NCBI GenBank assembly: GCA_963822485.1
Contig: CAWGHW010000018.1
Coordinates: 62,001 to 126,000 of the forward strand
DNA: 64,000 bases
Direction of reading: 5' to 3'
Source of the DNA: DASUBV01 sp963822485
Lineage (GTDB): Bacteria; Actinomycetota; Actinomycetes; Streptosporangiales; Streptosporangiaceae
Positions 15,431-24,310 of this stretch are shown here, one piece after another. Position numbers and translations under genes: made by a program. The first letter of the stretch is position 1, and every line of letters begins with the position of its first letter. The notes beneath the pieces are model-generated. The model had not been told where the DNA came from, did not search any database, and was given only the letters and a program-made list of their open reading frames with translations.

Positions 15431-16009
15431 ATGGGAAAGATCGTCATCAGCGAGAACATCACCCTGGACGGAGTCGTCCAGGACCCGACCGGCGAGGAGG
15501 GCGCGGGCTACGAGAGCTGGACCAGCCCGCTCCCCGAGCGGGACCTCGAGGAGTGGGCCAAGGTCCTGTTCGACGAGGCGCTCGGGACCGAGGCCCTGCT
15601 GCTGGGCCGGCGCAGCGACGAGTGGTTCGCCACCCGGTGGCTGGGCCGCAGCGGCGCCTGGGCGGACCGGCTGAACAGCATCCCCAAGTACGTCGTGTCC
15701 GCGACCCTCGGCGAGCCCCGGTGGGGCAATTCGACGGTGCTCAAGGGCGACGTGGTGAGCGAGGTCCAGGAGCTCAGGCAGCAGCTCGACGGGGACATCC
15801 TGGTCATCGGCAGCACCCAGCTCGCGCACGCGCTGCTGGAGCATGACCTGGCCGACGAGCTGCGGCTGATGGTCTACCCGGTCGTGCTCGGGGCCGGGCA
15901 GCGTCTCCTGGGCCAGGCCGGCCACCGCAAGCCCATGCGGCTGGTCCGGGTTCAGCCCGTCGGCGACAGCCTGACCCGGCTCACCTACGAGCGCGACCGG
16001 GACGCCTAG
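15431..16009 (+). CDS. Dihydrofolate reductase family protein (RibD C-terminal-like)
   Basis: A 192-residue NADPH-type reductase fold: MGKIVISENITLDGVVQDP, LLLGRRSDEWFATRW, YVVSATL, DILVIGSTQLAHALLEHDLADELRLMVYPVVLGAGQRLL. This is the RibD_C/YyaP-like branch, not true folate reductase; substrates are mostly unknown. The start at ATG 15431 follows GAGGGAGAAC. It is divergent from the ECF sigma gene with 167 bases between, a common actinobacterial pairing that suggests co-regulation. Confidence 0.88.
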   Translation: MGKIVISENITLDGVVQDPTGEEGAGYESWTSPLPERDLEEWAKVLFDEALGTEALLLGRRSDEWFATRWLGRSGAWADRLNSIPKYVVSATLGEPRWGNSTVLKGDVVSEVQELRQQLDGDILVIGSTQLAHALLEHDLADELRLMVYPVVLGAGQRLLGQAGHRKPMRLVRVQPVGDSLTRLTYERDRDA

Positions 16010-16016
16010 CCCACGC

Positions 16017-16673
16017 CTAGCCCGCAGGGGCGAGCTGGCTCTCGGTGAGGCCGCCGGCGTAGAAGTGCCGGGCCGCGTCGATCAGCTCGTCCAGCGGCGG
16101 CCACCAGGGCCCGTGCTCCAGGGCACGCAGCGTGTCCAGCAGGGTGACCGCCTGGGCTGCCGGGCTGTCCGCCGCGGCCGGGCTGCCCGGCGTGGCGGCC
16201 AGCGCGACCCGGCGCGGGCGCACCGCCCGCAGCGGGCCCAGGTACAGGTCGGGGCCGGTGCCCTCGGGCGCCGCCCCGGCCAGGACCAGGTAGTAGTCGG
16301 GCAGCTCGAACTGCTTGTCCCGCCAGGCGGCCAGCGCCTCGGCGGCCCGCGCCTCGAACTGGGCCGCGCCGCCGGGGCCGCTGGTCAGGTCCCACATGGC
16401 CCGCCAGCCGGCGGCCACGTCGGCCAGCGGGTCGTCGGGCACCAGCACATAGGTGGACCGGCGCCGGGCCGCCTCCCGCATGGCCTGCGCACCTGTCTGC
16501 CAGGCGGGCCGCGGGGCCGCGGGCGGCTGGGCGCGGCCCTGGGCTGCGGCGAGGTCGGGCGCGGGAGCGGGCGCGCGGGCGACCGAGACGTTGGGGGACT
16601 GGGCCAGCCGGGCCAGGAAGCGTTCGTCGACCTCGCCCACCAGGCCGATCACCGTAGAAGACTCGCGCCGCAT
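16017..16673 (-). CDS. Hypothetical protein overlapping the prolyl-oligopeptidase gene
   Basis: A 218-residue protein I do not recognise. It has no signal peptide or membrane segment. Visible features are an Ala/Pro-rich stretch at about residues 28-60 (VARAPAPAPDLAAAQG), STYVLVPDDPLADVAAGWRAMWD, the phrase LPDYYLVLAG, and a C-terminal helical region (AVTLLDTLRALEHGPWWPPLDELIDAARHFYAGG). Its start overlaps the last 25 bases of the S9 peptidase gene, so it is the second cistron of that operon. The composition is typical of the host, so it is probably real. Confidence 0.65.
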   Translation of the reverse strand: MRRESSTVIGLVGEVDERFLARLAQSPNVSVARAPAPAPDLAAAQGRAQPPAAPRPAWQTGAQAMREAARRRSTYVLVPDDPLADVAAGWRAMWDLTSGPGGAAQFEARAAEALAAWRDKQFELPDYYLVLAGAAPEGTGPDLYLGPLRAVRPRRVALAATPGSPAAADSPAAQAVTLLDTLRALEHGPWWPPLDELIDAARHFYAGGLTESQLAPAG

Positions 16674-18769
16674 CGACTCGATCTTACGACCGGCGGCAGG
16701 CCCGTGCCGCCGGGCCCGGCAGACCGTGCGGGCTCGGGGCCCGGCAGCGCCTCGCGCAGGAAGTCCAGCTCGGCCCGGAGCAGGGCGTCGGCCACGCCCG
16801 GCCGGGAGACGGCGTGCCCGGTGCCCGGCAGCAGCAGCACGCGGTGCGGCCGTCCGGCGGCCAGCAGCGCGGCGGACAGCCGCAGCGTGTGCGCCGGGGC
16901 CACGTTGTCGTCGGCCAGCCCGTGGACCAGCAGCAGCGGCCGGGTCAGCCCCGCGGCCAGCGACCCCAGCGAGCTGCGGTCGTAGCCGCCGGGATCCAGC
17001 CCGGGGTGGCCGAGGTAGCGCTCCTCCCAGTAGGTGTCGTACAGCCGCCGGTCCACGACCGGCGCGCCCGCGACCGCGGCGTGGAACACGTCGGGCCGGC
17101 GCAGCACCGCCCCGGCGGCCAGGTAGCCGCTGAACGACCAGCCCCGGATGGCCACCCGGCCCAGGTCCAGGTCGCCCGTCAGGCGGGCCGCCGCGTGCAG
17201 CGCGCCGACCTGATCGGCCAGCACCGGGGTCAGCCGGTCGCCGAGGATGGCCTCCTGCCACCGGATGCCGCGGCCGGGGGTGCCGCGGCCGTCCGCGACC
17301 AGCACCGCGAAGCCCTGCTCGGCGAACCACTGGCACACCGCGCCATGCCAGGTCTGGGCCCTGGTCACCACCTGCATGCCCGGCCCGGCGTACGGGCTGA
17401 GCAGGACCGGCAGGCGGCCCGTGCCCGGCTGGTGCCAGGACGGCAGGTGCAGCCGGGCGCGCAGCCGCCGGCGGCCCAGGACCAGGTGCCGCGGCCGGGG
17501 CCGGACCAGCGGCGGCTCGGCCAGCACCGTGATCTGGCCGGCCGGCTGCCCGGCGCGCAGCACCGTCACCGTCTGGCCGTCCGGGGTGCGGCTGTCCAGC
17601 ACCACGGTGTCGCCGCCGGCCGCGGCCGTGTGCACGCCCGGCTGGCTGGTCAGCCGCTCGAAGCCGCGGCCCGGCTCGTGCGACCAGACGTGCACCTCGG
17701 CCGGCTCCCGGCTCGCGGTGAACAGCACCCGCTCGCCGGCCGCGCCCAGGACCGCGCGCACGTGCAGCCCGGCCGGGGCCAGGTCCGGGCCGACCTGGAT
17801 GCTGCGCGCGTCCCCGCGCCGCCGGGGCAGCACCGGCACCCCCGAGGCGGTGAACAGCGGCACGCCGGGCGGGAACTCCACCCAGCTCCGGCTGGTGTAC
17901 CGGGCCAGCGGCTCGACCGCGCCGCTGGCCGGGTCCGCGCGCAGGATCCAGGCGGTGCGCTGGTCGCGGGACTGGAGGGTGAGCACCGGCCCGGCGTCCG
18001 GCCAGTCCGGCCAGTCCGCGGCGATCAGGTACTCGAAGGCCGGGCCCCAGCCACCCGGCGGCACCTCCCCGGCCGGGACCTCGCTGGGCAGCCGGACCTC
18101 GGTGTGCCCGCCGTCGACGGTCACCACGCGCACCGTGGTCCGCGCGTTGGGGGTGCCCGCCGCCGGGTAGCGCTGGGACCGGGGCGGCGCCGCCGGGTCC
18201 GCCGGGTCGCTCAGGTAGCGGCGGTGCACCATCGCGGCGTCCACCCGGGCCACCAGCAGCGCCTCGCCGCCGGGCGACCACCAGTACCCCCGGCGGCGGC
18301 CGATGGACGCCGTCGCCGCGTAGTCGGGCAGGCCGTAGGTCACGTCGGCCGCCTCCGGCTCGGCCAGCGCCCGGTCCCGCGTCCCGTCGGCCCGCACCAC
18401 GCGCAGCGCGCCGCCGGCCACGTAGGCGATCAGCGACCCGTCCGGGGACGGCCGCGGGTCCCGCACCGGCCCGGCCACCGGCAGGCGGCGCGGCCCGGCC
18501 CCGCCGACGCCGGCCACCCACAGCCCGCCGTCCGCGGCGCAGGCCACCAGCCCGCCTTCGCGGTCGGCCGCGTAGGCGCTCAGCCCGGCCAGGTCGGCCA
18601 GCACCTGCTCGCCGCCATCGCGGTACCGCCACAGCAGCGGGCGCGGGCTCGAGCCCGACGCCGAGCGCAGGAACAGCACACCGCGCGGCGTGACGGTGAA
18701 GTCGCGGGGCACCCCGAACGAGAAGCGCCCGGTCCGGGCAAACTGACGCGGAAATTCATCGGTATCCAT
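16649..18769 (-). CDS. S9 prolyl oligopeptidase / dipeptidyl-peptidase IV-like serine peptidase
   Basis: A 706-residue cytoplasmic peptidase. The first 440 residues form the beta-propeller (FPRQFARTGRFSFGVPRDFTV, RDPRPSPDGSLIAYVAGGALRV, GYWWSPGGEALLVARVD). The alpha/beta hydrolase domain contains the nucleophile GWSFSGY at about 546, Asp in HGLADDNV at about 620 and His in GTGHAVS at about 652. It would cleave short proline-containing peptides. The ATG at 18769 sits directly against the T-run of an intrinsic-terminator-like hairpin whose stem contains the only Shine-Dalgarno (GGGGAG), so expression may be restrained by that structure. A hypothetical gene follows in the same transcript. Confidence 0.92.
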   Translation of the reverse strand: MDTDEFPRQFARTGRFSFGVPRDFTVTPRGVLFLRSASGSSPRPLLWRYRDGGEQVLADLAGLSAYAADREGGLVACAADGGLWVAGVGGAGPRRLPVAGPVRDPRPSPDGSLIAYVAGGALRVVRADGTRDRALAEPEAADVTYGLPDYAATASIGRRRGYWWSPGGEALLVARVDAAMVHRRYLSDPADPAAPPRSQRYPAAGTPNARTTVRVVTVDGGHTEVRLPSEVPAGEVPPGGWGPAFEYLIAADWPDWPDAGPVLTLQSRDQRTAWILRADPASGAVEPLARYTSRSWVEFPPGVPLFTASGVPVLPRRRGDARSIQVGPDLAPAGLHVRAVLGAAGERVLFTASREPAEVHVWSHEPGRGFERLTSQPGVHTAAAGGDTVVLDSRTPDGQTVTVLRAGQPAGQITVLAEPPLVRPRPRHLVLGRRRLRARLHLPSWHQPGTGRLPVLLSPYAGPGMQVVTRAQTWHGAVCQWFAEQGFAVLVADGRGTPGRGIRWQEAILGDRLTPVLADQVGALHAAARLTGDLDLGRVAIRGWSFSGYLAAGAVLRRPDVFHAAVAGAPVVDRRLYDTYWEERYLGHPGLDPGGYDRSSLGSLAAGLTRPLLLVHGLADDNVAPAHTLRLSAALLAAGRPHRVLLLPGTGHAVSRPGVADALLRAELDFLREALPGPEPARSAGPGGTGLPPVVRSSRCGASLLR

Positions 18770-18803
18770 AAAAAAAAGACTCCCCGTCAGATGACGTGGA
18801 GTC
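18770..18803 (-). terminator. Intrinsic-terminator-like hairpin with T8, directly before the peptidase start
   Basis: On the minus strand GACTCC...GGAGTC (18803-18778), extended by an inner CGTCA/TGACG, is followed by eight T and then the ATG of the S9 gene. It could terminate transcription coming from the small membrane-protein gene upstream. Since GGGGAG lies in the stem, it could also hide the ribosome site of the peptidase. Confidence 0.7.
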
Positions 18804-18895
18804 CGAATGTAAGCCGCAGGCCGGGAAATGCGGTCGTCCTCCCGGCTCGTTCTTATTATACCATCCGCGATCCGGGCGATTATCCCGAACGGGCC

Positions 18896-19153
18896 TCAGT
18901 AGTGCTCCAGCAGCGCGCCCAGAAGCACGGCGGCCATCAGGCCGCCGCCGACCACCGAGATTACCTCGATGCCGGTCAGCAGGCCGGTGACCAGCACGCC
19001 CAGCCCGATCAGGAACACCCGCGGCGCGACCTTCGCCGCCTGGGCCGTGAACGCGCCCATCAGGGACTGGCCGATAACCGGGCCGATCAGGAAAAACAGC
19101 ACCGCGCCCAGGACAACCAGGACCAGCTCGGCCAGGCGCCCTGAGTCGGTCAT
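18896..19153 (-). CDS. Small three-helix membrane protein
   Basis: An 85-residue protein starting MTDSGRLAEL with three hydrophobic stretches: VLVVLGAVLFFLIGPVIG, VFLIGLGVLVTGLLTGIEVI and VGGGLMAAVLLGALL. No family is recognised. The start at ATG 19153 lacks a clear ribosome site; the frame is open to 19186. A strong hairpin with a T-run lies about 90 bases beyond its stop, before the peptidase gene, so it is probably a separate unit. Confidence 0.6.
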   Translation of the reverse strand: MTDSGRLAELVLVVLGAVLFFLIGPVIGQSLMGAFTAQAAKVAPRVFLIGLGVLVTGLLTGIEVISVVGGGLMAAVLLGALLEHY

Positions 19154-19297
19154 AAGGCCAGGCTCGCCCGGCCCGGCACTGGCCAATCCCGGCCCCGCGC
19201 AAAGAGTCCCTATCCGCCGGGTGGCTTAGGTAATGAGTGGCCTAGGCAAAAGCGCCCATTGCGCGCCCGCCGGCCGCCCAGTGTTGCGCCAGGGCGG

Positions 19298-20842
19298 TCA
19301 GGTGCGCGCGTGCGACCGCGCCGCCCGCGGCGCGGCGGGCTCGGCCCCCGCGCCCGGCGCGCCCGCCTGGGTCAGCGGCCCGCGGCGCAGCAGCAGCCCG
19401 CAGATCACCCCGCCGACCGCGAAGATCCCGGCCGTCCACCAGAAGCCCGTCGTGTAGCCGTGCACCGCCGCGGACGCCCGCAGGGCCGCCTGCGCGGTCG
19501 GCGACGTGGCCACCGCCGGGGTCAGGTGGCTGGCCACGAAGCTGGCCGTCGCGCTGATGGCGATGGTGTTGAGCACCGCCGTGCCGACCGAGCCGCCCAG
19601 CTGCTGGCCCACGTTGACCGTGGCCGAGGCCACGCCCGCGTCGGCTGGCCCGACGCCGTAGGTGCCGGTGTTGAACGCCGGCGGCAGGGACATGCCGACG
19701 CCAGCGCCGACCACGATCATCGGGCCCAGCACGGCCGTGACGTAGCTGGTGTGCACGCCGATCCCGGTCAGCCAGACCATCCCGGCCGCGGCCACCAGCA
19801 GGCCGACGCCGATCAGCGGCTTGGGCCCGATGCGCGGCAGCAGTATCACGTTGGACAGCTGCGCGAAGATCATCAGCGCGCCGACCGTGGGCAGGAACGC
19901 GAGGCCGGTGATCACCGGCGTGTAGCCCAGGATCGTCTGCAGGTAGAAGGTCAGGAACAGGAAGATGCCGAACAGGCCCGCGCTGACCATGAACACGCCC
20001 AGGTAGGCACCGCCCCGGTTGCGGTCCAGCACGACCCGCGGCGGCAGCAGCGGGTGCGACGCGCGGGTCTGCCAGATCGCGAACGCGATCAGCAGCACCA
20101 CCCCCGCGATCAGGAAGCCCCAGGTCGACACCGCGCCCCACTTGTGGATCGCGGCGTTGGAGAACCCGTAGACCAGGCAGAACATCGACCCCGAGACGAG
20201 CAGGGTGCCCGGCACGTCCAGGTGGGCCGTGCCGCCGGGCCGCTGGCGGCTCAGCCACGCCACCGCTCCGGCCCCGGCCGCCACGGCGAACAGCAGGTTC
20301 ACGTACAGGCACCAGCGCCAGTCCAGGTACTCGGTGAGCACGCCGCCGAGCAGCAGGCCGACCAGGCCGCCGCCGCCGGCGATGGCCCCGTAGATGCCGA
20401 ACGCCCGGTTCCGCTCGGCCGGGTTGGTGAACGTCGTGGTCAGCAGCGACAGCGCGGCCGGCGCCAGCAGCGCCGCGAACGCTCCCTGGCTGGCTCGCGC
20501 GATCACGAGCATGGCGAAGTTGACCGACGCGCCGCCCACGGCCGAGGCCACCGCGAACCCGACCAGCCCGGTGATGAAGACGACCTTGCGGCCGAACAGG
20601 TCGCCGATCCGGCCGCCGAACAGCAGCAGGCTCCCGAACGACAGCGAGTAGGCGGTGATCACCCACTGCCGGTCGGCGTTGTTGAAGTGCAGCGCGGCCT
20701 GCGCTGAGGGCAGCGCGATGTTCATGATCGTGATGTCCAGCACGATCATCAGCTGGGCCAGGCCGACCACGCCCAGGATCAGCCAGCGCCGCTGTTCCAG
20801 GCGGGCCGCCTCCGTGCTGCCTGCGGTGTCCAGTGTTGACAT
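19298..20842 (-). CDS. MFS drug exporter, DHA2/EmrB-QacA type (14 membrane helices)
   Basis: A 514-residue transporter with motif A (GGRIGDLFGRKVVF) after helix 2, the family start QLMIVLDITIMNIALPSAQAAL, the helix-5 segment (GAIAGGGGLVGLLLGGVLTEYLDWRW) and the late helices through GVICGLLLRRGPL. Length and the DITIMNIALP sequence place it in the 14-helix DHA2 proton-antiport group that expels hydrophobic compounds or metabolites. It is divergent from a TetR regulator 92 bases away, which should control it. Confidence 0.93.
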   Translation of the reverse strand: MSTLDTAGSTEAARLEQRRWLILGVVGLAQLMIVLDITIMNIALPSAQAALHFNNADRQWVITAYSLSFGSLLLFGGRIGDLFGRKVVFITGLVGFAVASAVGGASVNFAMLVIARASQGAFAALLAPAALSLLTTTFTNPAERNRAFGIYGAIAGGGGLVGLLLGGVLTEYLDWRWCLYVNLLFAVAAGAGAVAWLSRQRPGGTAHLDVPGTLLVSGSMFCLVYGFSNAAIHKWGAVSTWGFLIAGVVLLIAFAIWQTRASHPLLPPRVVLDRNRGGAYLGVFMVSAGLFGIFLFLTFYLQTILGYTPVITGLAFLPTVGALMIFAQLSNVILLPRIGPKPLIGVGLLVAAAGMVWLTGIGVHTSYVTAVLGPMIVVGAGVGMSLPPAFNTGTYGVGPADAGVASATVNVGQQLGGSVGTAVLNTIAISATASFVASHLTPAVATSPTAQAALRASAAVHGYTTGFWWTAGIFAVGGVICGLLLRRGPLTQAGAPGAGAEPAAPRAARSHART

Positions 20843-20896
20843 GAGCCCCCGCTCTCATCAGGAGACACCAGCTCCAATGGCCGAGGCTAACAGAAG

Positions 20897-20913
20897 CGGA
20901 GATGGCACCTCCG
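20897..20913. promoter_or_regulatory. Inverted repeat between the MFS and TetR genes
   Basis: CGGAG and CTCCG are separated by seven bases. The site lies between the divergent starts, 54 bases from the MFS start and 22 from the TetR start at 20935, the usual place for a TetR operator. The ATG at 20902 falls inside it, which argues against that earlier start. Confidence 0.5.
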
Positions 20914-20934
20914 TTCCGGGCTACGATCCTGGGC

Positions 20935-21690
20935 ATGACCACGAGCAACACCGGCGGCCCTGGCCGGGTGACGCCCGTCCTGGGCCAGGTGACGGCGACG
21001 CTGGCGCCGATCCCGGTGCGGCCGCTGCGCCGCGATGCCGAGCGGAACCGGCAGCGGATCCTCGAGGCCGCCGCGGCGGTCTTCACCGAGCGCGGCTTCG
21101 CGGCCACGCTCGACGACGTGGCCCGGCACGCGGGCGTGGGCGTGGGCACCGTCTACCGGCGCTTCCCGGACAAGGCGTCGCTGGCCGGGGCGCTGTTCGA
21201 CGAGCGCATCGACGCGCTGATCACGCTGGCCGAGCAGGCCAGGGACGAGCCGGACGCGTGGGCCGCGCTGGTGGCGTTCCTGGAGGGCTCGGCCGAGATG
21301 CTGACCGGGGACCGCGGCCTGCGCCAGCTGCTCATGTTCGCCGCGCACAGCCACGACCGCGCGCTGTACGCCAGGGACCGGATGCGCCCGGCCCTCACCG
21401 CCCTGCTGGAGCGGGCCCAGGCCGCGGGCCAGGTCCGGGCCGACATCCGGGCCACCGACATCCCGGTCATCGAGCTGATGATCAGCGCGGTGGCCGACTA
21501 CACCCGGCCGGTGCAGCCGGTGATCTGGCGCCGGTACCTGGCCCTGATGCTGGACGCGCTGCGCCCGGCGGGCGCCCGCCCGCTGCCCGAGCCGCCGCTG
21601 TCCCCGGACGAGCTGGTCGAGGTCATCCGGGCCCGCCCGCTGGCCTGCCGCTGGCCAGCGGGCCCGTCCCCGAGACGCGACCCTTGTTAG
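20935..21690 (+). CDS. TetR-family transcriptional regulator of the divergent MFS exporter
   Basis: A 251-residue protein with a TetR helix-turn-helix at about residues 32-80 (RRDAERNRQRILEAAAAVFTERGFAATLDDVARHAGVGVGTVYRRFPDKASL) and an all-helical ligand domain with a SBP-type C-terminal segment (LMFAAHSHDRALYARDRMRPALTALLERAQAAGQVRADI). The start at ATG 20935 lies past the probable operator. It very likely represses itself and the DHA2 exporter; the inducer would be an exported compound. Confidence 0.9.
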   Translation: MTTSNTGGPGRVTPVLGQVTATLAPIPVRPLRRDAERNRQRILEAAAAVFTERGFAATLDDVARHAGVGVGTVYRRFPDKASLAGALFDERIDALITLAEQARDEPDAWAALVAFLEGSAEMLTGDRGLRQLLMFAAHSHDRALYARDRMRPALTALLERAQAAGQVRADIRATDIPVIELMISAVADYTRPVQPVIWRRYLALMLDALRPAGARPLPEPPLSPDELVEVIRARPLACRWPAGPSPRRDPC

Positions 21691-21704
21691 CCGCCTTGCC
21701 TGCC

Positions 21705-23192
21705 TTAAATGCCGAGGTAGGCGCGGAACATCGGGTGGACGCCGAACTCGCGGGCCGCGGGCAGGTTGGCATGCTGGATCTGGTGCACGCCGAGGAAGGG
21801 CCGGCCATCAGGCCCTGACCCGCGGGCCCCGTTGGCGGACGGCACGGTCAGGAACCCGACCTGCCACAGGATCTCGATGATGTCGGCCGGGTACCGGTCG
21901 GCCAGCCAGGCCGAGGTGCCCCCGGTGGGGATGTCGCCGGTGGCCAGCTCCAGGCAGAGCAGCTCCAGGTCGTCCCGGCTGATCCGGCCAGGCCGGCCGC
22001 GGAACGCGTCGAACACGCCCAGCAGGCCCTGGTACTGGAACCGGTACTCGGCGGAGATGTCCCTGGCCCGCTGGCCGGAGTAGGCGCGCTCGGTCCAGCC
22101 GATGGCCGCGTAGGGCAGCGGCAGCGTGACAGCCCGCTCGCGGGCCGCCTCCAGGGTCTCGGCGCAGAACTGGATGAGCTCCCGCGGCCGGTGCAGCGTG
22201 CGCTCGACCATGTACCGGAACGAGCTGTTCACCGGGTGACCGGGCGGGATGGCGAACACCGCGTTCCAGCACGCCGAGTCGGTGGCCTGCTCCAGCGCGG
22301 GCGGGTAGTGGCCGGCCTCGCGGGCGCAGTGCGTGATCCGCCGGGCGATGAGCTTGAGCAGCGAGTCCTCGCTCCAGCTGATCGTCTCCAGCAGGTCGCG
22401 GTACTTCTGCGCGTCCTCGTACAGGGCCGGGATGTCGTCGTACAGCTCCTGCCGCAGCGACACGTAGACGCGCAGGTTCGGGTGGACCTCGTTCATCGAG
22501 ACGCAGGCCTGGAACAACCCGGACACGAACGCCCTGGCGTCCTCGGAGGAGTCCCAGCCCCGGTCCAGCTCGTCGACCAGGACCACCGCCCGCTGCCGGT
22601 CCAGGGCCTGGGTGAGCTGCGGCAGCAGCAGGTGGATCTCCTCGAGCTTGTACAGCCGGTCCAGCTCGCGGGACCTGAAGCCGGCTTCGATGGGGCCGAT
22701 CTTGATGCCCTCCAGCCGCTTGAGGTAGGCCACCAGCACGGACAGCTTGCCCGCCCGGGGGTCGGGATGGTTGTCGCGCACGTAGCGGGCGATGGGCGCC
22801 GCGCCCCGGCCGCCCCTGGCCGCGATCTCCCGCATGATCAGCACGTAGATGAGGTACTTCCAGGCCGCGGCGTAGGCGCCGTGCTTGGCCCAGGACCCGG
22901 CGTCGGCCGCGGCCATGGTCGAGCCGAGCAGCTCGTAGGAGTAGTCCTCGGGGGCCAGTTCGATGACGTGGCTGCCCGCGGCCCGCTCCCGGCTGGCCAG
23001 CACCTTGAAGATGGCGCTCTTCCCCGACCCGCGGTTGCCCAGGATGATCGTCTTGGCCCCGGCCCGGACCCGCTCGAACGCCGCCGACTCGACGAAGTAC
23101 TTCTCCAGCCCCCGGCCCATGTCGCGCTCGGCCGCGGGCGCGCCGAAGTCCAGGCTGCGCATGACCTTCGGGGGCAGTGATAATCCGGCCAT
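21705..23192 (-). CDS. P-loop ATPase of the Sll1717-like family
   Basis: A 495-residue ATPase. Walker A is GNRGSGKS at about residue 52 within AKTIILGNRGSGKSAIFKVLA; Walker B is AVVLVDELDRGWD at about 204, followed by sensor-like VYVSLRQELYDDI. The N-terminal AAERDMGRGLEKYFVESAAFERV and the C-terminal winged-helix-like part (LLGVFDAFRGRPGRISRDDLELL... DIIEILWQVGFLTV) match the Sll1717/KAP-like STAND group. Relatives are often stand-alone or occur in defence loci, but function is unproven. No effector domain or partner gene is evident. The start is ATG 23192. Confidence 0.8.
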   Translation of the reverse strand: MAGLSLPPKVMRSLDFGAPAAERDMGRGLEKYFVESAAFERVRAGAKTIILGNRGSGKSAIFKVLASRERAAGSHVIELAPEDYSYELLGSTMAAADAGSWAKHGAYAAAWKYLIYVLIMREIAARGGRGAAPIARYVRDNHPDPRAGKLSVLVAYLKRLEGIKIGPIEAGFRSRELDRLYKLEEIHLLLPQLTQALDRQRAVVLVDELDRGWDSSEDARAFVSGLFQACVSMNEVHPNLRVYVSLRQELYDDIPALYEDAQKYRDLLETISWSEDSLLKLIARRITHCAREAGHYPPALEQATDSACWNAVFAIPPGHPVNSSFRYMVERTLHRPRELIQFCAETLEAARERAVTLPLPYAAIGWTERAYSGQRARDISAEYRFQYQGLLGVFDAFRGRPGRISRDDLELLCLELATGDIPTGGTSAWLADRYPADIIEILWQVGFLTVPSANGARGSGPDGRPFLGVHQIQHANLPAAREFGVHPMFRAYLGI

Positions 23193-23263
23193 CACGGCTC
23201 AGCGTGACACGCCGGGCCCGGCTGTCAAGGCCCGGTGCCGGGGCCGGTGCCGGGGCGGGCCGG

Positions 23264-24310
23264 TCAGCTCAGCTCGGCGGGCAGGCCGAAGCGGGCGAAG
23301 GCGTCGGCGGGCGGCTCCTGCGGGGTCTCGTGGAACAGGAACGCGGTCACCGCGGCGATCCGGTCGCCGTCCATCGTCAGCACGTCCAGGACGGCCGCGG
23401 CGAACCGGCCGGTGGCCGGGTCCGGCAGGTAGCAGCCCACGGCCAGCTGGCCGTTGGCCCGGGTCGCCTGGTGCCGCCAGCGCTCGCGCAGCGGCTCGCG
23501 CAGCAGCCAGTCCCGCAGCGCGGCGTGGCCCTGGTACCAGACCGGGGTGGGCGGCATCGACCAGGTCGCGTCCTTGGTCAGCATGCTGATCAGCGTGTCC
23601 GCGTCGCCGCGCTCGATGGCGTCGGCGTACCGCTGCGCGATGGACCGGGTGCGCTCGTCGCCGAGCGCGCTCAGCGTCGCCTGCTGGCTGCGGGCCGGCC
23701 GCCGGGCCTGGACGGTGACCCGGGCGCGCTGCAGCGCGCTGGTCACGCTGGGCACCGAGGTGCCGAGCTGGCCGGAGATCTCCGCGGCCGAGAACCCCAT
23801 GACCTCGCGCAGGATCAGCACGGCCCGCTGCAGCGGCGGCAGCTGCTGGAGCGCGATCACGAACGCCAGCTCGATGCTCTCGCGCTGCTCGTAGCGGGCC
23901 TCGGGCGAGGCGCCCGGCACCCCGGCCAGCCACTGGTCCGGGTAGGGCTCCAGCCATAGCGGCTCGGCGGCGGGCGCGTCCCCCTCCTGGCCTGGCTGGG
24001 CGGCCGGGCCGAAGTCGACCGGCAGCTCCCGGCGGGACCGGTGCCGGGTGATGTCCAGCGCGGCGTTGGTCACGATGGCGTACAGCCAGGACCGGACGGA
24101 GCTGCGGCCCTCGAAGCCAGGCAGGCCCCGCCAGGCGCGCAGCAGCGCGTCCTGGAGGGCGTCCTCGGCGTCGTGCAGCGAGCCGAGCATCCGGTAGCAG
24201 TGCGCCCGCAGCTCGGCTCGGTGGGCCTCGATCAGCTCGCCGAACGCGACCTCGTCGCCGCCCCTGGCCCGCTCGAGCAGCGTTTGCTCAGTCACTGTCT
24301 GCTCAGTCAC
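23264..24310 (-). CDS. ECF RNA polymerase sigma factor with SnoaL-like domain (second TIGR02960-like copy)
   Basis: A 348-residue sigma factor with region 2 (FGELIEAHRAELRAHCYRMLGSLHDAEDALQDALLRAW, RSWLYAIVTNAALDITRHR), region 4 (QQLPPLQRAVLILREVMGFSAAEISGQLGTSVPSVTSALQRARVTV) and a C-terminal SnoaL fold (YADAIERGDADTLISMLTKDATWSMPPTP). It is a paralogue of the sigma gene at 14256. The start region is a 15-base tandem duplication giving two in-frame GTG starts (24310 and 24295, MTEQTVTEQT). The first overlaps the stop of the DUF899 gene by eight bases, so the two are co-transcribed. Confidence 0.9.
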   Translation of the reverse strand: MTEQTVTEQTLLERARGGDEVAFGELIEAHRAELRAHCYRMLGSLHDAEDALQDALLRAWRGLPGFEGRSSVRSWLYAIVTNAALDITRHRSRRELPVDFGPAAQPGQEGDAPAAEPLWLEPYPDQWLAGVPGASPEARYEQRESIELAFVIALQQLPPLQRAVLILREVMGFSAAEISGQLGTSVPSVTSALQRARVTVQARRPARSQQATLSALGDERTRSIAQRYADAIERGDADTLISMLTKDATWSMPPTPVWYQGHAALRDWLLREPLRERWRHQATRANGQLAVGCYLPDPATGRFAAAVLDVLTMDGDRIAAVTAFLFHETPQEPPADAFARFGLPAELS

